A stretch of 64,000 nt of DNA, taken from Porphyrobacter sp. (GTDB lineage Bacteria; Pseudomonadota; Alphaproteobacteria; Sphingomonadales; Sphingomonadaceae). Positions within the stretch are counted from its first letter, which is position 1. Each line of letters opens with the position of its first letter. A model generated the notes under the pieces. That model did no database searches and was not told the origin of the DNA. It worked only from the letters and a program-made list of their open reading frames with translations. A program made the translations under genes and the position numbers. Of the stretch, positions 16,567 through 25,890 are shown in pieces. The DNA lies in NCBI GenBank assembly GCA_027531395.1, contig JAPZRO010000005.1, positions 40,579 to 104,578 on the forward strand. The letters run 5' to 3'.

Positions 16567-18281
16567 CAGGGCGTGACGATGCTGACGAGGCGCGGTTCGG
16601 TGGCGACTTCCCATGTCCCGTCGGCGCGGCGGCCGAGCGCGTTGGCCTTGATCGGCGCGGGGCCCATGCGGATCCCTTTGTGGCCGAGCGCCTCCAGATC
16701 GCCCTTCATCGCCGCCAGCGCCGAGCCTTCCTCGATCAGCAGTGCGTCGCCGAAAGCCATGGCGAAGGGCATGGCAAGCGCGTCCTGCGCGCCGAGCTTG
16801 AAGTCGAGCACGCCGATGATCGCGCGGGTAACGGTGACGGGGATGGTCGGCCCGCCGGCCGCGCCGATCACCAGCACCACCTTGCCCTCGGCATCATAGA
16901 CGATGGTTGGTGCCATCGACGAGCGCGGGCGCTTGCCGCCTTCCACCCGGTTGGCGACCGGCTTGCCATCGGCTTCCGGCGTGAGGGTAAAGTCGGTCAG
17001 CTCGTTGTTGAGGTAGAACCCGCCCCAGACGAGGCCCGATCCGAAGGCGCCCTCGATGGTCGAGGTGTAGCTGACAGCATTGCCCGCCGCGTCCACCACC
17101 GAGAAGTGGGTGGTGCCGTTCTCCGGCTCCTCCGGCCCGTCGCCGCGCGCCAGCGGTGCGCCCGGCGGCACCCCGGCCTCGGCCTTCGCGAGCGTCGTGT
17201 CGGGCGAAATCAGGCCCGAACGGGCGGCGAGGTAGCCCTTGTCGACCATCCCCGTCACCGGCACGCTGACGAAATCGGCATCGCCCGAATAGAGCTCGCG
17301 GTCGGCATAGGCGAGGCGCTGGCTTTCAATGAACAGGTGCCAGAAGACGGGGCTGTCCGGGCCCAATGCGGCAAGATCGAAGCGTTCGAGCTGGCCGAGC
17401 ATCTGCGCCACCGCGATCCCGCCCGAAGACGGCGGCCCCATCCCGCACACGCGGTAGACGCGGTAGCGGATGCAGACCGGATCGCGATCCTTGGGCTGGT
17501 AGGCGGTGATGTCAGCGGCGGTCATCCGCCCGTCCTGCGGGGTGGCCTCGGCGACATGGGCGGCCAGCGCGGCGGCCGGCGCAGCACCATACAGCGCCTT
17601 CGGCCCTTCGGCAGCGAGCGCCCGGAAGGTGGCGGCAAGCTGCGGGTTCCTGATGGTCGTTCCGACCGGAAGCGGCTCCCCATCCGCGCCGAAGAACACC
17701 GCGCGCGCCGTGTCCGACTTGTCGGCGCGACCCTTGTTGCCGGCGAGCGATTCATGCAGCCGACGGTTCATCACGAAGCCGTCTTCGGCGAGCGCGATGG
17801 CGGGCTCGAACAGCTTGGCCCATGGTAGTTTGCCGTGCTCGGCATGGGCCTTGGCGGCGAGGGCAACATTGCCCGGCACCCCGACGCTGAGGCCCGAGAA
17901 AACCCGCGCCTCGCGCTCGAGCAGCTTGCCGTCCGGCCCGAGAAACCGTGTCGGCGTGGCAGCGGCAGGGGCGGTCTCGCGCCCGTCGATGGTGGAGAGC
18001 GCGCCGGTCGCAGCATCGGCCCGCACCATGAACCCGCCGCCGCCGATGCCGGAGCTCTGGGGTTCGACCACGGTGAGCGCCAGCATCACCGCAATCGCGG
18101 CATCGGTGGCGGAACCCCCCTGCGCAAGGATCGCCTCACCCGCTGCCGTCGCGCGCGGATCGGCGCTGCTGACGGCTCCGGTGCTGGCCGGCGCCGGATC
18201 GACGGTCGAAAGGGTCTGGCTGGTCGCGCAACCCGAAAGGGCGAGCGCCAGCGGGGCGAGCAGGGCAGGAAACACGCGCAT
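16566..18281 (-). CDS. ggt: Gamma-glutamyltransferase, lipoprotein
   Basis: 571 aa. Cleaves gamma-glutamyl bonds of glutathione in the periplasm; autocatalytic cleavage gives two subunits. The N terminus MRVFPALLAPLALALSGC has a lipobox (LSGC, Cys18), so it is anchored to a membrane. The processing and catalytic Thr390 lies in NGTTHFSVVDAAGNAVSYT. Other marks: GGGFMVR, SSGGIAVAQML, and ERGKRPRSSMAPT-type text read here as GGKRPRSSMAPTIV plus IGAAGGPTIPVTV. The gene is nine bases from pyrD in the same direction. Confidence 0.95.
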   Translation of the reverse strand: MRVFPALLAPLALALSGCATSQTLSTVDPAPASTGAVSSADPRATAAGEAILAQGGSATDAAIAVMLALTVVEPQSSGIGGGGFMVRADAATGALSTIDGRETAPAAATPTRFLGPDGKLLEREARVFSGLSVGVPGNVALAAKAHAEHGKLPWAKLFEPAIALAEDGFVMNRRLHESLAGNKGRADKSDTARAVFFGADGEPLPVGTTIRNPQLAATFRALAAEGPKALYGAAPAAALAAHVAEATPQDGRMTAADITAYQPKDRDPVCIRYRVYRVCGMGPPSSGGIAVAQMLGQLERFDLAALGPDSPVFWHLFIESQRLAYADRELYSGDADFVSVPVTGMVDKGYLAARSGLISPDTTLAKAEAGVPPGAPLARGDGPEEPENGTTHFSVVDAAGNAVSYTSTIEGAFGSGLVWGGFYLNNELTDFTLTPEADGKPVANRVEGGKRPRSSMAPTIVYDAEGKVVLVIGAAGGPTIPVTVTRAIIGVLDFKLGAQDALAMPFAMAFGDALLIEEGSALAAMKGDLEALGHKGIRMGPAPIKANALGRRADGTWEVATEPRLVSIVTP

Positions 18282-18290
18282 GGGGGAGTG

Positions 18291-19328
18291 CTATTCGCTT
18301 CCCACGGCTTCGGCAATGCTGGTGAACCCGTCGCGCCGCATCAGCCCATCCAGCCCGCGCACAATCTTTGCGCCGAGACCGGGGCCTTCATAGACCATCG
18401 CCGAATAGAGCTGCACGAGGCTCGCGCCGGCGCGGATGCGCTCCCACGCGTGCTCGGCGCTGGCGATGCCGCCCACGCCCACCAGCGGGATCGCCCCGCC
18501 CGTAGCCTTGCGGAAATCGCGCAGGCGCTGCGTGGCCAGCGCGCGCAAGGGCGCGCCCGACAGGCCGCCGGTCTCGCCTGCGTGGTGCGAGCGCAGGGCG
18601 GGGCGGCTGATGGTGGTGTTGGATACGACCAGCGCGCCGAGCTGCTTGTCGAGCGCGATGCGGGCGATCGCGTCGATGTCGGCGGGCTCCAGATCCGGCG
18701 CGACCTTGAGGAAGATCGGGACCGTGGTGCCAGCCTCGTCGCGCGCGGCGATCACCGCGTCGAGCAGGCCGGTCAGCGCGCTTTCGTCCTGAAGCGCGCG
18801 CAGGCCCGGGGTGTTGGGGCTGGAGATGTTGACGCACAGGTAGCTGGCGACCGGCGCCATCATCCGCGCCATCACCGCATAATCGGCGATGCGATCGGCG
18901 GAGTCCTTGTTGGCACCGATATTGACCCCGACGATCCCCGGCCGCCCGGCGCGCGCCTTGAGCCGCCCAAGCGCCACCGCGCCGCCCGAGTTGTTGAACC
19001 CCATGCGGTTGATCACCGCCTCGTCCTCGACCAGCCGGAACAGGCGCGGCTTGGGATTGCCCGCCTGCGGGAGCGGGGTGATCGAGCCGACCTCGGTGAA
19101 GCCGAAGCCGAGGCCGAGCAGCGCGTCGGGCACCTCGGCGTCCTTGTCGAAGCCCGCCGCCACGCCCACCGGATTGGGAAAGTCGAGCCCGGCGACGCGG
19201 ATTCCCAGCGCCCCCGGAACCGGCATCGGCCCGCGCAGGGGGAGGGCCTTGAGCCCCGTGAGGGCAAGACGGTGTCCGGTCTCCGAATCGAGCGCGAACA
19301 GGGCGGGCTTGAGCAGGCGGAAGATCAT
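18291..19328 (-). CDS. pyrD: Dihydroorotate dehydrogenase (quinone), class 2
   Basis: 345 aa. Oxidises dihydroorotate to orotate, passing electrons to the quinone pool. N-terminal membrane-associating helices (MIFRLLKPALFALDSETGHR) are typical of class 2. FMN barrel motifs: GLDFPNPVGVAAGFDKD, NRMGFNNSGG, VGVNIGANKD, VNISSPNTPGLR, VVSNTTI, and GVGGIASAEHAWERIRAGASLVQLYSAMVY. Catalytic Ser lies in ISSPNT. ATG at 19328 is the family start; the frame is open upstream to 19382. Ends nine bases before ggt. Confidence 0.97.
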   Translation of the reverse strand: MIFRLLKPALFALDSETGHRLALTGLKALPLRGPMPVPGALGIRVAGLDFPNPVGVAAGFDKDAEVPDALLGLGFGFTEVGSITPLPQAGNPKPRLFRLVEDEAVINRMGFNNSGGAVALGRLKARAGRPGIVGVNIGANKDSADRIADYAVMARMMAPVASYLCVNISSPNTPGLRALQDESALTGLLDAVIAARDEAGTTVPIFLKVAPDLEPADIDAIARIALDKQLGALVVSNTTISRPALRSHHAGETGGLSGAPLRALATQRLRDFRKATGGAIPLVGVGGIASAEHAWERIRAGASLVQLYSAMVYEGPGLGAKIVRGLDGLMRRDGFTSIAEAVGSE

Positions 19329-19534
19329 GGCGGAAGCGCCTATGGCAGGCGGGCAGCGCTGTCGAGCGTCGAGCTTCCGCAAACCTTTGCCGATGACAGA
19401 TTAACCATATCTGCCAGATATTTAGTCATCCGATGCACGGGGGGATCGCGCTTGTCGCTTGCATACAATCAATCCAGCGATTCGCTCTTTATACACCCTT
19501 GTGCGACCCGAAGGGCTCGGAGCAGCAATGCTAA

Positions 19535-19589
19535 GAGTTCCTCAACTCAGATGGGCGGCGTTCCGGTTTCGGAGCGCCGCCTCTTTTTT
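19535..19589 (+). ncRNA. Candidate 3' end of a small RNA or leader attenuator
   Basis: GAGTT-CCTC-AACTC (19535-19548) is a perfect 5-bp stem exposing CCUC, an anti-Shine-Dalgarno-like loop. Five bases later comes an intrinsic terminator. No gene on the plus strand precedes it for more than 3 kb, so the terminator must end either a short independent RNA started within about 19440-19500 or an attenuated leader of the DUF885 gene. No clear promoter was found, which limits confidence. Confidence 0.45.
19554..19589 (+). terminator. Strong intrinsic terminator
   Basis: GGCGGCGTTCCG (19554-19565) pairs with CGGAGCGCCGCC (19570-19581) across a GTTT loop with one G-U pair, and TCTTTTTT follows (19582-19589). 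Plus-strand direction; it lies 107 bases upstream of the DUF885 start. Confidence 0.85.
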
Positions 19590-19695
19590 GCTCCCGATTT
19601 CCCGATGCGCTTTTCCGCAGTTGTCAGACTGTCCCGGGCAGGGCTAGACCTGTGCCCACGTTGGTCGCCGACGCATAAGAAAACAGGGAAATGTC

Positions 19696-21510
19696 ATGAA
19701 ATCCGTCCGTCTGCTTGCCGCTCCGGTCTCGGTGCTGGCTCTGGCGTTTGCCACGCCGCTGGCGGCGCAGGACACCGCTCCCGCGCCCGCTCCGGCAATC
19801 GCCGAACTTCCGGCCGAAGCGGGCATCGACGAGCTTTTCGCCGCCTATGACGCAGCCAGCCTTGCCCAGTCGCCCGAAGGCAAGGCCTATCGCGGCATCC
19901 GCGATGCGGACTACGGCAAGTGGAACGATCCCTCCGAGGAAGCCGACGCGCGCGCCGACGCGCTGCTCGAACAGACGCTGGCGACCATGCGTGCGCGCTA
20001 CAGCAGCGCAAAGCTCGCGCCGCAGCAGGCGCTGTCCTACCGCCTGTTCGAACAGCTCGCCGCGCGCCGCGCGAGCTTGCGGCCCTATCGCGACTATGGC
20101 TACATCTTCGACCAGATGAACGGCGCGCAGAGCGATCTGCCGGCCTTCCTGATCAACACCCACCGCGTCGCCAATGTGGCCGAAGCCGAGGCCTATGTGT
20201 CGCGCATCGCCGGGCTCGGCCCGCTGATCGACGCGCTCACCGCGCAATCGCGCGCGCGGGCGGAGAAGGGTGTGATGCCGCCCAAATGGGTCTATCCCTA
20301 CGTCATCTCGGACATCCAGAACCTGCTCGATGCGAGCGAGAACAATGCCGTGCTCGAGGACTTCGGCAAGAAGGTCGCGGCGCTGGGGCTGGGCGAAGAC
20401 CGCACAGCCGAGATGAACATGCTCGCCGCCATGGCATGGGCCGATCGCGCCATGCCGGCCTACGAGCGTCTGCTCGCCGAGATGGAGCGCCAGCAGGCCA
20501 TTGCGCCCACCGATGACGGCATCTGGCGCTTTGCCGAGGGCGACAAGTACTATGCCGCGCTGCTCAAGAGCTACACCACCACCGATCTCACCGCGGACGA
20601 GATCCACGCGCTCGGCCTCAAGGAAACCGCCCGCATCCATGACGAGATGCGGGCGATCATGGCCAAGGTCGGCTTCACCGGCACCCTGCAGGAATTCTTC
20701 GCCTTCACCCGCACTGATCCGCGCTTCTTCCACACCAGCCGCGAGGCCTATCTCGCCGAAGCGGAAGGCCATCTGGCGCGGATGACGGCCAAGCTGCCCG
20801 AATTCTTCAACACGCTCCCCAAGGACCCGCTGGTGATCAAGCCGGTCGAGGCCTTCCGCGAGAAGAGCGCCGGCAAGGCCTTCTACCAGAGCCCCGCGCC
20901 CGATGGCTCGCGCCCTGGCACCTACTACGTCAATCTCTACAATCTCAATGACATGAGCAAGAACGAGCTCGAGGCGCTGGCCTATCACGAAGGCCTGCCC
21001 GGGCATCACCTGCAACGCTCGATCCAGGGTGCGCTGGGCGATCTGCCCGCCTTCCGCCGCTTCGGCGGGGTGACGGCCTATTCGGAAGGCTGGGGCCTCT
21101 ACACCGAGGAACTGGGCAAGGACATGGGCTTCTACACCGATCCCTATTCCGATTTCGGACGGCTCGGCATGGAGCTGTGGCGTGCCGGGCGCCTGGTGGT
21201 CGACACCGGCATCCACCACAAGCGCTGGAGCCGCGAGCAGGCGATGGCGTGGCTCGCCGAGAACACGCCCAACCCGCCGGGAGATATCGAAAAGGCTATC
21301 GAACGCTATATCGTCTATCCCGGGCAGGCGACGGCCTATATGATCGGCAAGCTCAAGATCATGGAGCTGCGTGAGAAGGCGCGGACGGAACTGGGAACCA
21401 AGTTCGATATCCGCGAATTCCACGATGTGATCCTGACCAGCGGCCCGGTGCCGCTGTCGATCATGGAGGAGAATGTCGGGCAGTGGATCGCTGCCCGCCG
21501 CCAGCAGTAA
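19696..21510 (+). CDS. DUF885 family exported protein (putative metallopeptidase)
   Basis: 604 aa. Signal peptide MKSVRLLAAPVSVLALAFA with cleavage after PLAAQ, so periplasmic. The DUF885 (PF05960) zinc-peptidase-like motif is ALAYHEGLPGHHLQRSI, where HExxxxH histidines and Glu could bind zinc; SEGWGLYTEELGKDMGFY gives the third ligand region, and MIGKLKIMELREKA is the usual C-terminal helix. A poly-AP stretch after the signal peptide is low complexity. Peptidase activity is inferred from family. ATG at 19696 follows AGGGAAA. Confidence 0.9.
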   Translation: MKSVRLLAAPVSVLALAFATPLAAQDTAPAPAPAIAELPAEAGIDELFAAYDAASLAQSPEGKAYRGIRDADYGKWNDPSEEADARADALLEQTLATMRARYSSAKLAPQQALSYRLFEQLAARRASLRPYRDYGYIFDQMNGAQSDLPAFLINTHRVANVAEAEAYVSRIAGLGPLIDALTAQSRARAEKGVMPPKWVYPYVISDIQNLLDASENNAVLEDFGKKVAALGLGEDRTAEMNMLAAMAWADRAMPAYERLLAEMERQQAIAPTDDGIWRFAEGDKYYAALLKSYTTTDLTADEIHALGLKETARIHDEMRAIMAKVGFTGTLQEFFAFTRTDPRFFHTSREAYLAEAEGHLARMTAKLPEFFNTLPKDPLVIKPVEAFREKSAGKAFYQSPAPDGSRPGTYYVNLYNLNDMSKNELEALAYHEGLPGHHLQRSIQGALGDLPAFRRFGGVTAYSEGWGLYTEELGKDMGFYTDPYSDFGRLGMELWRAGRLVVDTGIHHKRWSREQAMAWLAENTPNPPGDIEKAIERYIVYPGQATAYMIGKLKIMELREKARTELGTKFDIREFHDVILTSGPVPLSIMEENVGQWIAARRQQ

Positions 21511-21557
21511 GGGTCGCGCCGTATTGCAAGGGGGCCGCGCAAGCGGACAGGGCAGAA

Positions 21558-22430
21558 TTGCAGTTCAAGCTTGATATCGTTGCTCCGCCGGCAGGGGTCG
21601 CCGCGCTGGTCAACACGTTCTATGTGATCGAGACGCAGGATGCCCGGATCGAGGAGGTCGTTCCGGCCTATTCGGCGCAGCTGGTGGTGATGCTTCGGGG
21701 GCGGCTGATTGTCGACCGGACCGACGATGCCCCGGTGGAGGCTGGCAGTGTCGCCATCAATGCCCCGCAACTGGGAGCGGCGCATTGTGTTCTGGAGGGG
21801 CCAGCGCTGCTGATCGGCGCCTCGCTGACCCAGATCGGCTGGCAGGCGCTGGCCAATCTTCCCGCCGATAAGGTGCACGACCGGCTGCTGCCGGCAGAGA
21901 CGATCTTCTCGGCAAAGCAGATCGCCGCGCTGCAGACCGCAGCGGAAAAATGCGCAGCCGGGCGGCTCGCTGTCCATGATCTGTGCGCGCAAATCGCCGA
22001 GCTGCTCGCCGCGCCCCGCCACACCCTGCGCCCCGATCATGTCGCGGTGGTCGAGGCGATCATACGCTGGCTCGGCAGCGGGTTTGATCCCGCGCTCGAT
22101 GCGCTCTACAGCTCGGTCGACATCTCGCCGCGTCAGCTCCAGCGGCTGTCGCGGCGGTTCTTCGGGGTGCCGCCCGCGCAGGTGCTCAAGCGCTTCCGGG
22201 CGATCCGCGCGGCGATGGTGCTGGCCAACCCGGCGCTGCCCGATGCCCTGCGCGATGAGATGCTGGCGAGCTTCTTCGATCAGGCGCACCTGATCCATGA
22301 TATCCGCCGCTACACCGGGCGCACGCCGACCCAGCTGCGCGGCAAGTCGCTGTCCTCGGGGCTGCTCGACCCCAGCGGGCACGGCGATGCGGCGGGGCTG
22401 CTGCGCGTCGAGGAAGCCTCGCAACCTTAA
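21558..22430 (+). CDS. AraC-family transcriptional regulator
   Basis: 290 aa. N-terminal cupin-like sensing region (about 1-150) without a recognised ligand motif, then a C-terminal AraC double helix-turn-helix: VDISPRQLQRLSRRFFGVPP and the second HTH around LASFFDQAHLIHDIRRYTGRTPTQLR. Start is uncertain. The frame opens with GTG at 21483, overlapping the DUF885 gene by 28 bases, but the first 25 residues look unrelated to the fold; TTG at 21558 with AGGG upstream gives LQFKLDIVAPP as the N terminus. No target is known; divergent or neighbouring genes give no hint. Confidence 0.85.
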   Translation: MQFKLDIVAPPAGVAALVNTFYVIETQDARIEEVVPAYSAQLVVMLRGRLIVDRTDDAPVEAGSVAINAPQLGAAHCVLEGPALLIGASLTQIGWQALANLPADKVHDRLLPAETIFSAKQIAALQTAAEKCAAGRLAVHDLCAQIAELLAAPRHTLRPDHVAVVEAIIRWLGSGFDPALDALYSSVDISPRQLQRLSRRFFGVPPAQVLKRFRAIRAAMVLANPALPDALRDEMLASFFDQAHLIHDIRRYTGRTPTQLRGKSLSSGLLDPSGHGDAAGLLRVEEASQP

Positions 22431-22433
22431 CGG

Positions 22434-22462
22434 TTGAAATCCGAGCAGATCGCTCGTAATTG
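22434..22462 (+). promoter_or_regulatory. Predicted suf operon promoter
   Basis: TTGAAA (22434-22439), a 17-base spacer, and TAATTG (22457-22462). The start of transcription would fall near 22469, about 34 bases before the sufR start. Confidence 0.6.
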
Positions 22463-22463
22463 C

Positions 22464-22488
22464 AAATCGGAACGATTTTGTCCGATTT
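22464..22488. promoter_or_regulatory. Perfect inverted repeat at the suf transcription start (candidate SufR operator)
   Basis: AAATCGGA-N9-TCCGATTT, 8-bp arms without mismatch. It begins two bases after the predicted -10 box and covers the predicted start, a place where a bound repressor would block transcription. The likely binder is the Rrf2 protein encoded next. Confidence 0.55.
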
Positions 22489-22502
22489 GAGAACCGTTCG
22501 CA

Positions 22503-22933
22503 ATGCGCCTGTCCAACCTCGCTGATTATGCAGTGATTACAATGTGTCAGGCCGCACTCCATTGCGGCAGTGCACGGGTGAGCGCGGCCGAGCTGGCAGC
22601 AGAATCGGGCTTGCCGGTGCCGACAGTGCAGAAGCTCGTCTCGCGACTCACCGCGGCGGGCCTGCTGCGTTCGGTGCGCGGGGCGCATGGCGGCTTGCAG
22701 CTCGGACGCCCTGCGGCGGCGATCACCGTCGCGGACATCGTCGAGGCGGTCGAAGGCCCCATCGCGCTCACCGCCTGCGTCGATCACAGCCCCTGCGATT
22801 TCGAGGCCGGGTGCAGCATGAAGCCGCACTGGCCGATCATCAACGACGCCCTGCGCGGCGCGCTGGCGGGCATCACCCTTGCCCAGCTGCGCAGCCCCGC
22901 CCCGCGTCACCAACCCGTCGAGGAACACCCGGC

Positions 22934-22937
<4 letters not shown>
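22503..22937 (+). CDS. sufR: Rrf2-family Fe-S regulator of the suf operon
   Basis: 144 aa. Winged HTH at the N terminus ([51 protein letters not shown]), dimer helix, and a cluster Cys92-x5-Cys98-x5-Cys104, the IscR-type site for a [2Fe-2S] cluster. Such proteins sense cluster supply and switch suf genes. The stop overlaps the sufB start (ATGA), and a perfect inverted repeat covers its own promoter, so self-control is likely. The symbol follows the SUF-regulator family; it is not related to cyanobacterial SufR. Confidence 0.92.
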
Positions 22938-24415
<1,478 letters not shown>

Positions 24416-24432
24416 AGGCCACTCGCTTCACC

Positions 24433-24523
24433 CGTCATGCTGAACTCGTTTCAGCATCCATACTGCCTCAAGCGCGGACAGCGCGTGCGGAGAAATGGAC
24501 CCTGAAACAAGTTCAGGGTGACG
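24433..24523. repeat. Dispersed palindromic repeat (family 1) after sufB
   Basis: Left arm 24433-24459 begins CGTCATGCTGAACTCG; right arm 24497-24523 ends GTTCAGGGTGACG. The arms are imperfect inverted copies, and each also folds on itself (TGCTGAA/TTCAGCA and CCCTGAA/TTCAGGG). This form is common between genes in sphingomonads. It lies inside the suf operon. Confidence 0.8.
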
Positions 24524-24551
24524 AAGCTGGTTTAGTTGAAGGGAGTGTGGG

Positions 24552-24800
24552 GTGAGCGCGCTCGTCCGCTTCCCACTGGTGCAGGCTAGTTTGGCGACTG
24601 CCCCGACGCTGGTTGTCGCCCTCGCCGCTTTCTGGAATCGGGAGGCAATCTTTCTGATTCCACAGACCTTATTGGCATCCGTCGCGGCCAGCGCTGTTTC
24701 TACTGTTCGGGCGAACCGTCAGTGGGGACTTCATGGCTTACTGGCTGGAATGATCGCGATCGTTCTGTCCTTCATCACATTCATATTGCTGGTCGACTAA
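24552..24800 (+). CDS. Small membrane protein inside the suf operon
   Basis: 82 aa from a GTG start. Two hydrophobic segments (about 14-45 and 61-81) joined by a short basic loop VRANRQWGL. No family recognised. It is less GC-rich than the surrounding suf genes, and together with the repeat before it looks like inserted material. Its stop overlaps the start of the DUF559-like gene (TAATG), so it is translated as part of the operon. Confidence 0.6.
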   Translation: MSALVRFPLVQASLATAPTLVVALAAFWNREAIFLIPQTLLASVAASAVSTVRANRQWGLHGLLAGMIAIVLSFITFILLVD

Positions 24801-25372
24801 TGACAGAACGCAAGACCCTCGCCCTCAACCCTGAGGCCGCATCCACCGCCGAAGCCCCCGCGCTCAAGAAGAAGGGGCGCGGGTGGGAGATTTCGGAGAA
24901 GCGCCTCGATGCGCTGCACGAACAGGCCCGGGAACTCCGCCGCCATTCGTCCGAGGCGCACAAGGCGCTCGCCGCCAAGTTCGCGGCGGCCGACATGGGC
25001 CGCTACACCTTCAAGCGCCACGCGGTGGTCGGCTCCGCGATTGTCGATTTCAACTGCCACAACCTCGGCCTCGCGCTGGCGATTGACGAGGAGGGGCAGA
25101 ACGACGCCCTCGCCAAGCGCCGCGACAAGAGCCTCGAAAGCGTCGGCATCAAGGTGATGCGCATCGCCGCCAAGGACATCCTCGAAAACCTTGATGAGGT
25201 GCTCAAGCAGCTCACGCAGGTGATGCGCGACCGGATCGAGGAACGCAAAGCCGCCGCCCGCGCGCACAAGGCGGCCAATCCGAAGCAGACCTATTCCCGC
25301 CCCAAACCGCGCGGCAACGACCGCGACGGTGACCGCAAGCCCACCCCCAAACCCCGGAGCCCCCGCGCATGA
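24800..25372 (+). CDS. DUF559-like (PD-(D/E)XK fold) protein inside the suf operon
   Basis: 190 aa. A basic N-terminal helix region, then a DUF559/Vsr-like core at about 66-140: FKRHAVVGSAIVDFNCHNL with Asp83, LALAIDEEGQN, and KSLESVGIKVMRIAAKDIL. In active members the second motif reads close to ElDG with a His after it; here Ala94 stands where the Glu is expected and Asn replaces the His, so nuclease activity is doubtful. The tail (150-190) is basic and proline-rich, suiting nucleic-acid or protein binding. Start and stop both overlap neighbours. Confidence 0.75.
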   Translation: MTERKTLALNPEAASTAEAPALKKKGRGWEISEKRLDALHEQARELRRHSSEAHKALAAKFAAADMGRYTFKRHAVVGSAIVDFNCHNLGLALAIDEEGQNDALAKRRDKSLESVGIKVMRIAAKDILENLDEVLKQLTQVMRDRIEERKAAARAHKAANPKQTYSRPKPRGNDRDGDRKPTPKPRSPRA

Positions 25373-25890
25373 TGCTCGCCACGCTCTTTGCCCCGCTTCT
25401 CGCGCTGCAATCGGTCGGCGAGGCCGTTGTCGCGATCAAGAACGACAATCCCGAGACCTGGAGCGTCGAATATCCGCGCCTGATCCAGCCCTATGTGCAG
25501 GATTACCGGCGCTGCCTTGCGGTGACCAACCGCACCGTCACCGGGGTCGCCAATTTCGAGGCGCAGCACGCCGCCGATCTGCCGCGCTGCGCGGAGCGGC
25601 GCGCCAAGGCGATTGCCGATTCCAACGCCGCACTGGCGGGCGCCAAGACCGCGATGACGCCGGAGGAGGTCGACCAGCTCTTCGCCAATATCGGCCGCAT
25701 CCACATCGCCCGGGGCGCCGATCTCGACAAGCAGTTCCGCCAGCGCCTCGCCGGGGCCGAGGCGGCCAGCACTGCCTATGAAGCGGGCCGGCCCAAGGGG
25801 CTGGTGATCGAATTGCGCGACGCGAGCGTGGTCAAGGCCCGCACCGACGCGAGTGCCGCTGCGGCGGAACAGGACAAGGACAGCCAGTAA
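25369..25890 (+). CDS. Exported hypothetical protein inside the suf operon
   Basis: 173 aa. A short N-terminal hydrophobic segment (MLATLFAPLLALQSVGEAVV) is probably a signal peptide, so it is likely periplasmic. Two cysteines (DYRRCLAVTN and DLPRCAERR) may form a disulfide. The rest is helical and charged; the C terminus is rich in Ala and Asp. No family recognised. It overlaps the DUF559-like gene by ATGA and sufC by TAATG, so it is firmly inside the operon although an exported product has no evident role in cytoplasmic cluster assembly. Confidence 0.7.
   Translation: MMLATLFAPLLALQSVGEAVVAIKNDNPETWSVEYPRLIQPYVQDYRRCLAVTNRTVTGVANFEAQHAADLPRCAERRAKAIADSNAALAGAKTAMTPEEVDQLFANIGRIHIARGADLDKQFRQRLAGAEAASTAYEAGRPKGLVIELRDASVVKARTDASAAAAEQDKDSQ

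Larger units (their letters stand above)
19329..19695. other. Intergenic region between pyrD and the DUF885 gene
   Basis: 367 bp without a convincing gene. The left third must hold the pyrD promoter (minus strand); it contains TTAACCAT (19401-19408), a CtrA half-site. The right part holds two hairpins ending in a strong plus-strand terminator (19535-19589), annotated separately. A 62-codon plus-strand reading frame here lacks a ribosome-binding site and looks like chance. Confidence 0.6.

Noticed and set aside
19459..19647. 62-codon plus-strand frame before the DUF885 gene
   Set aside because: Runs through the strong terminator at 19554-19589, has no ribosome-binding site and no family.
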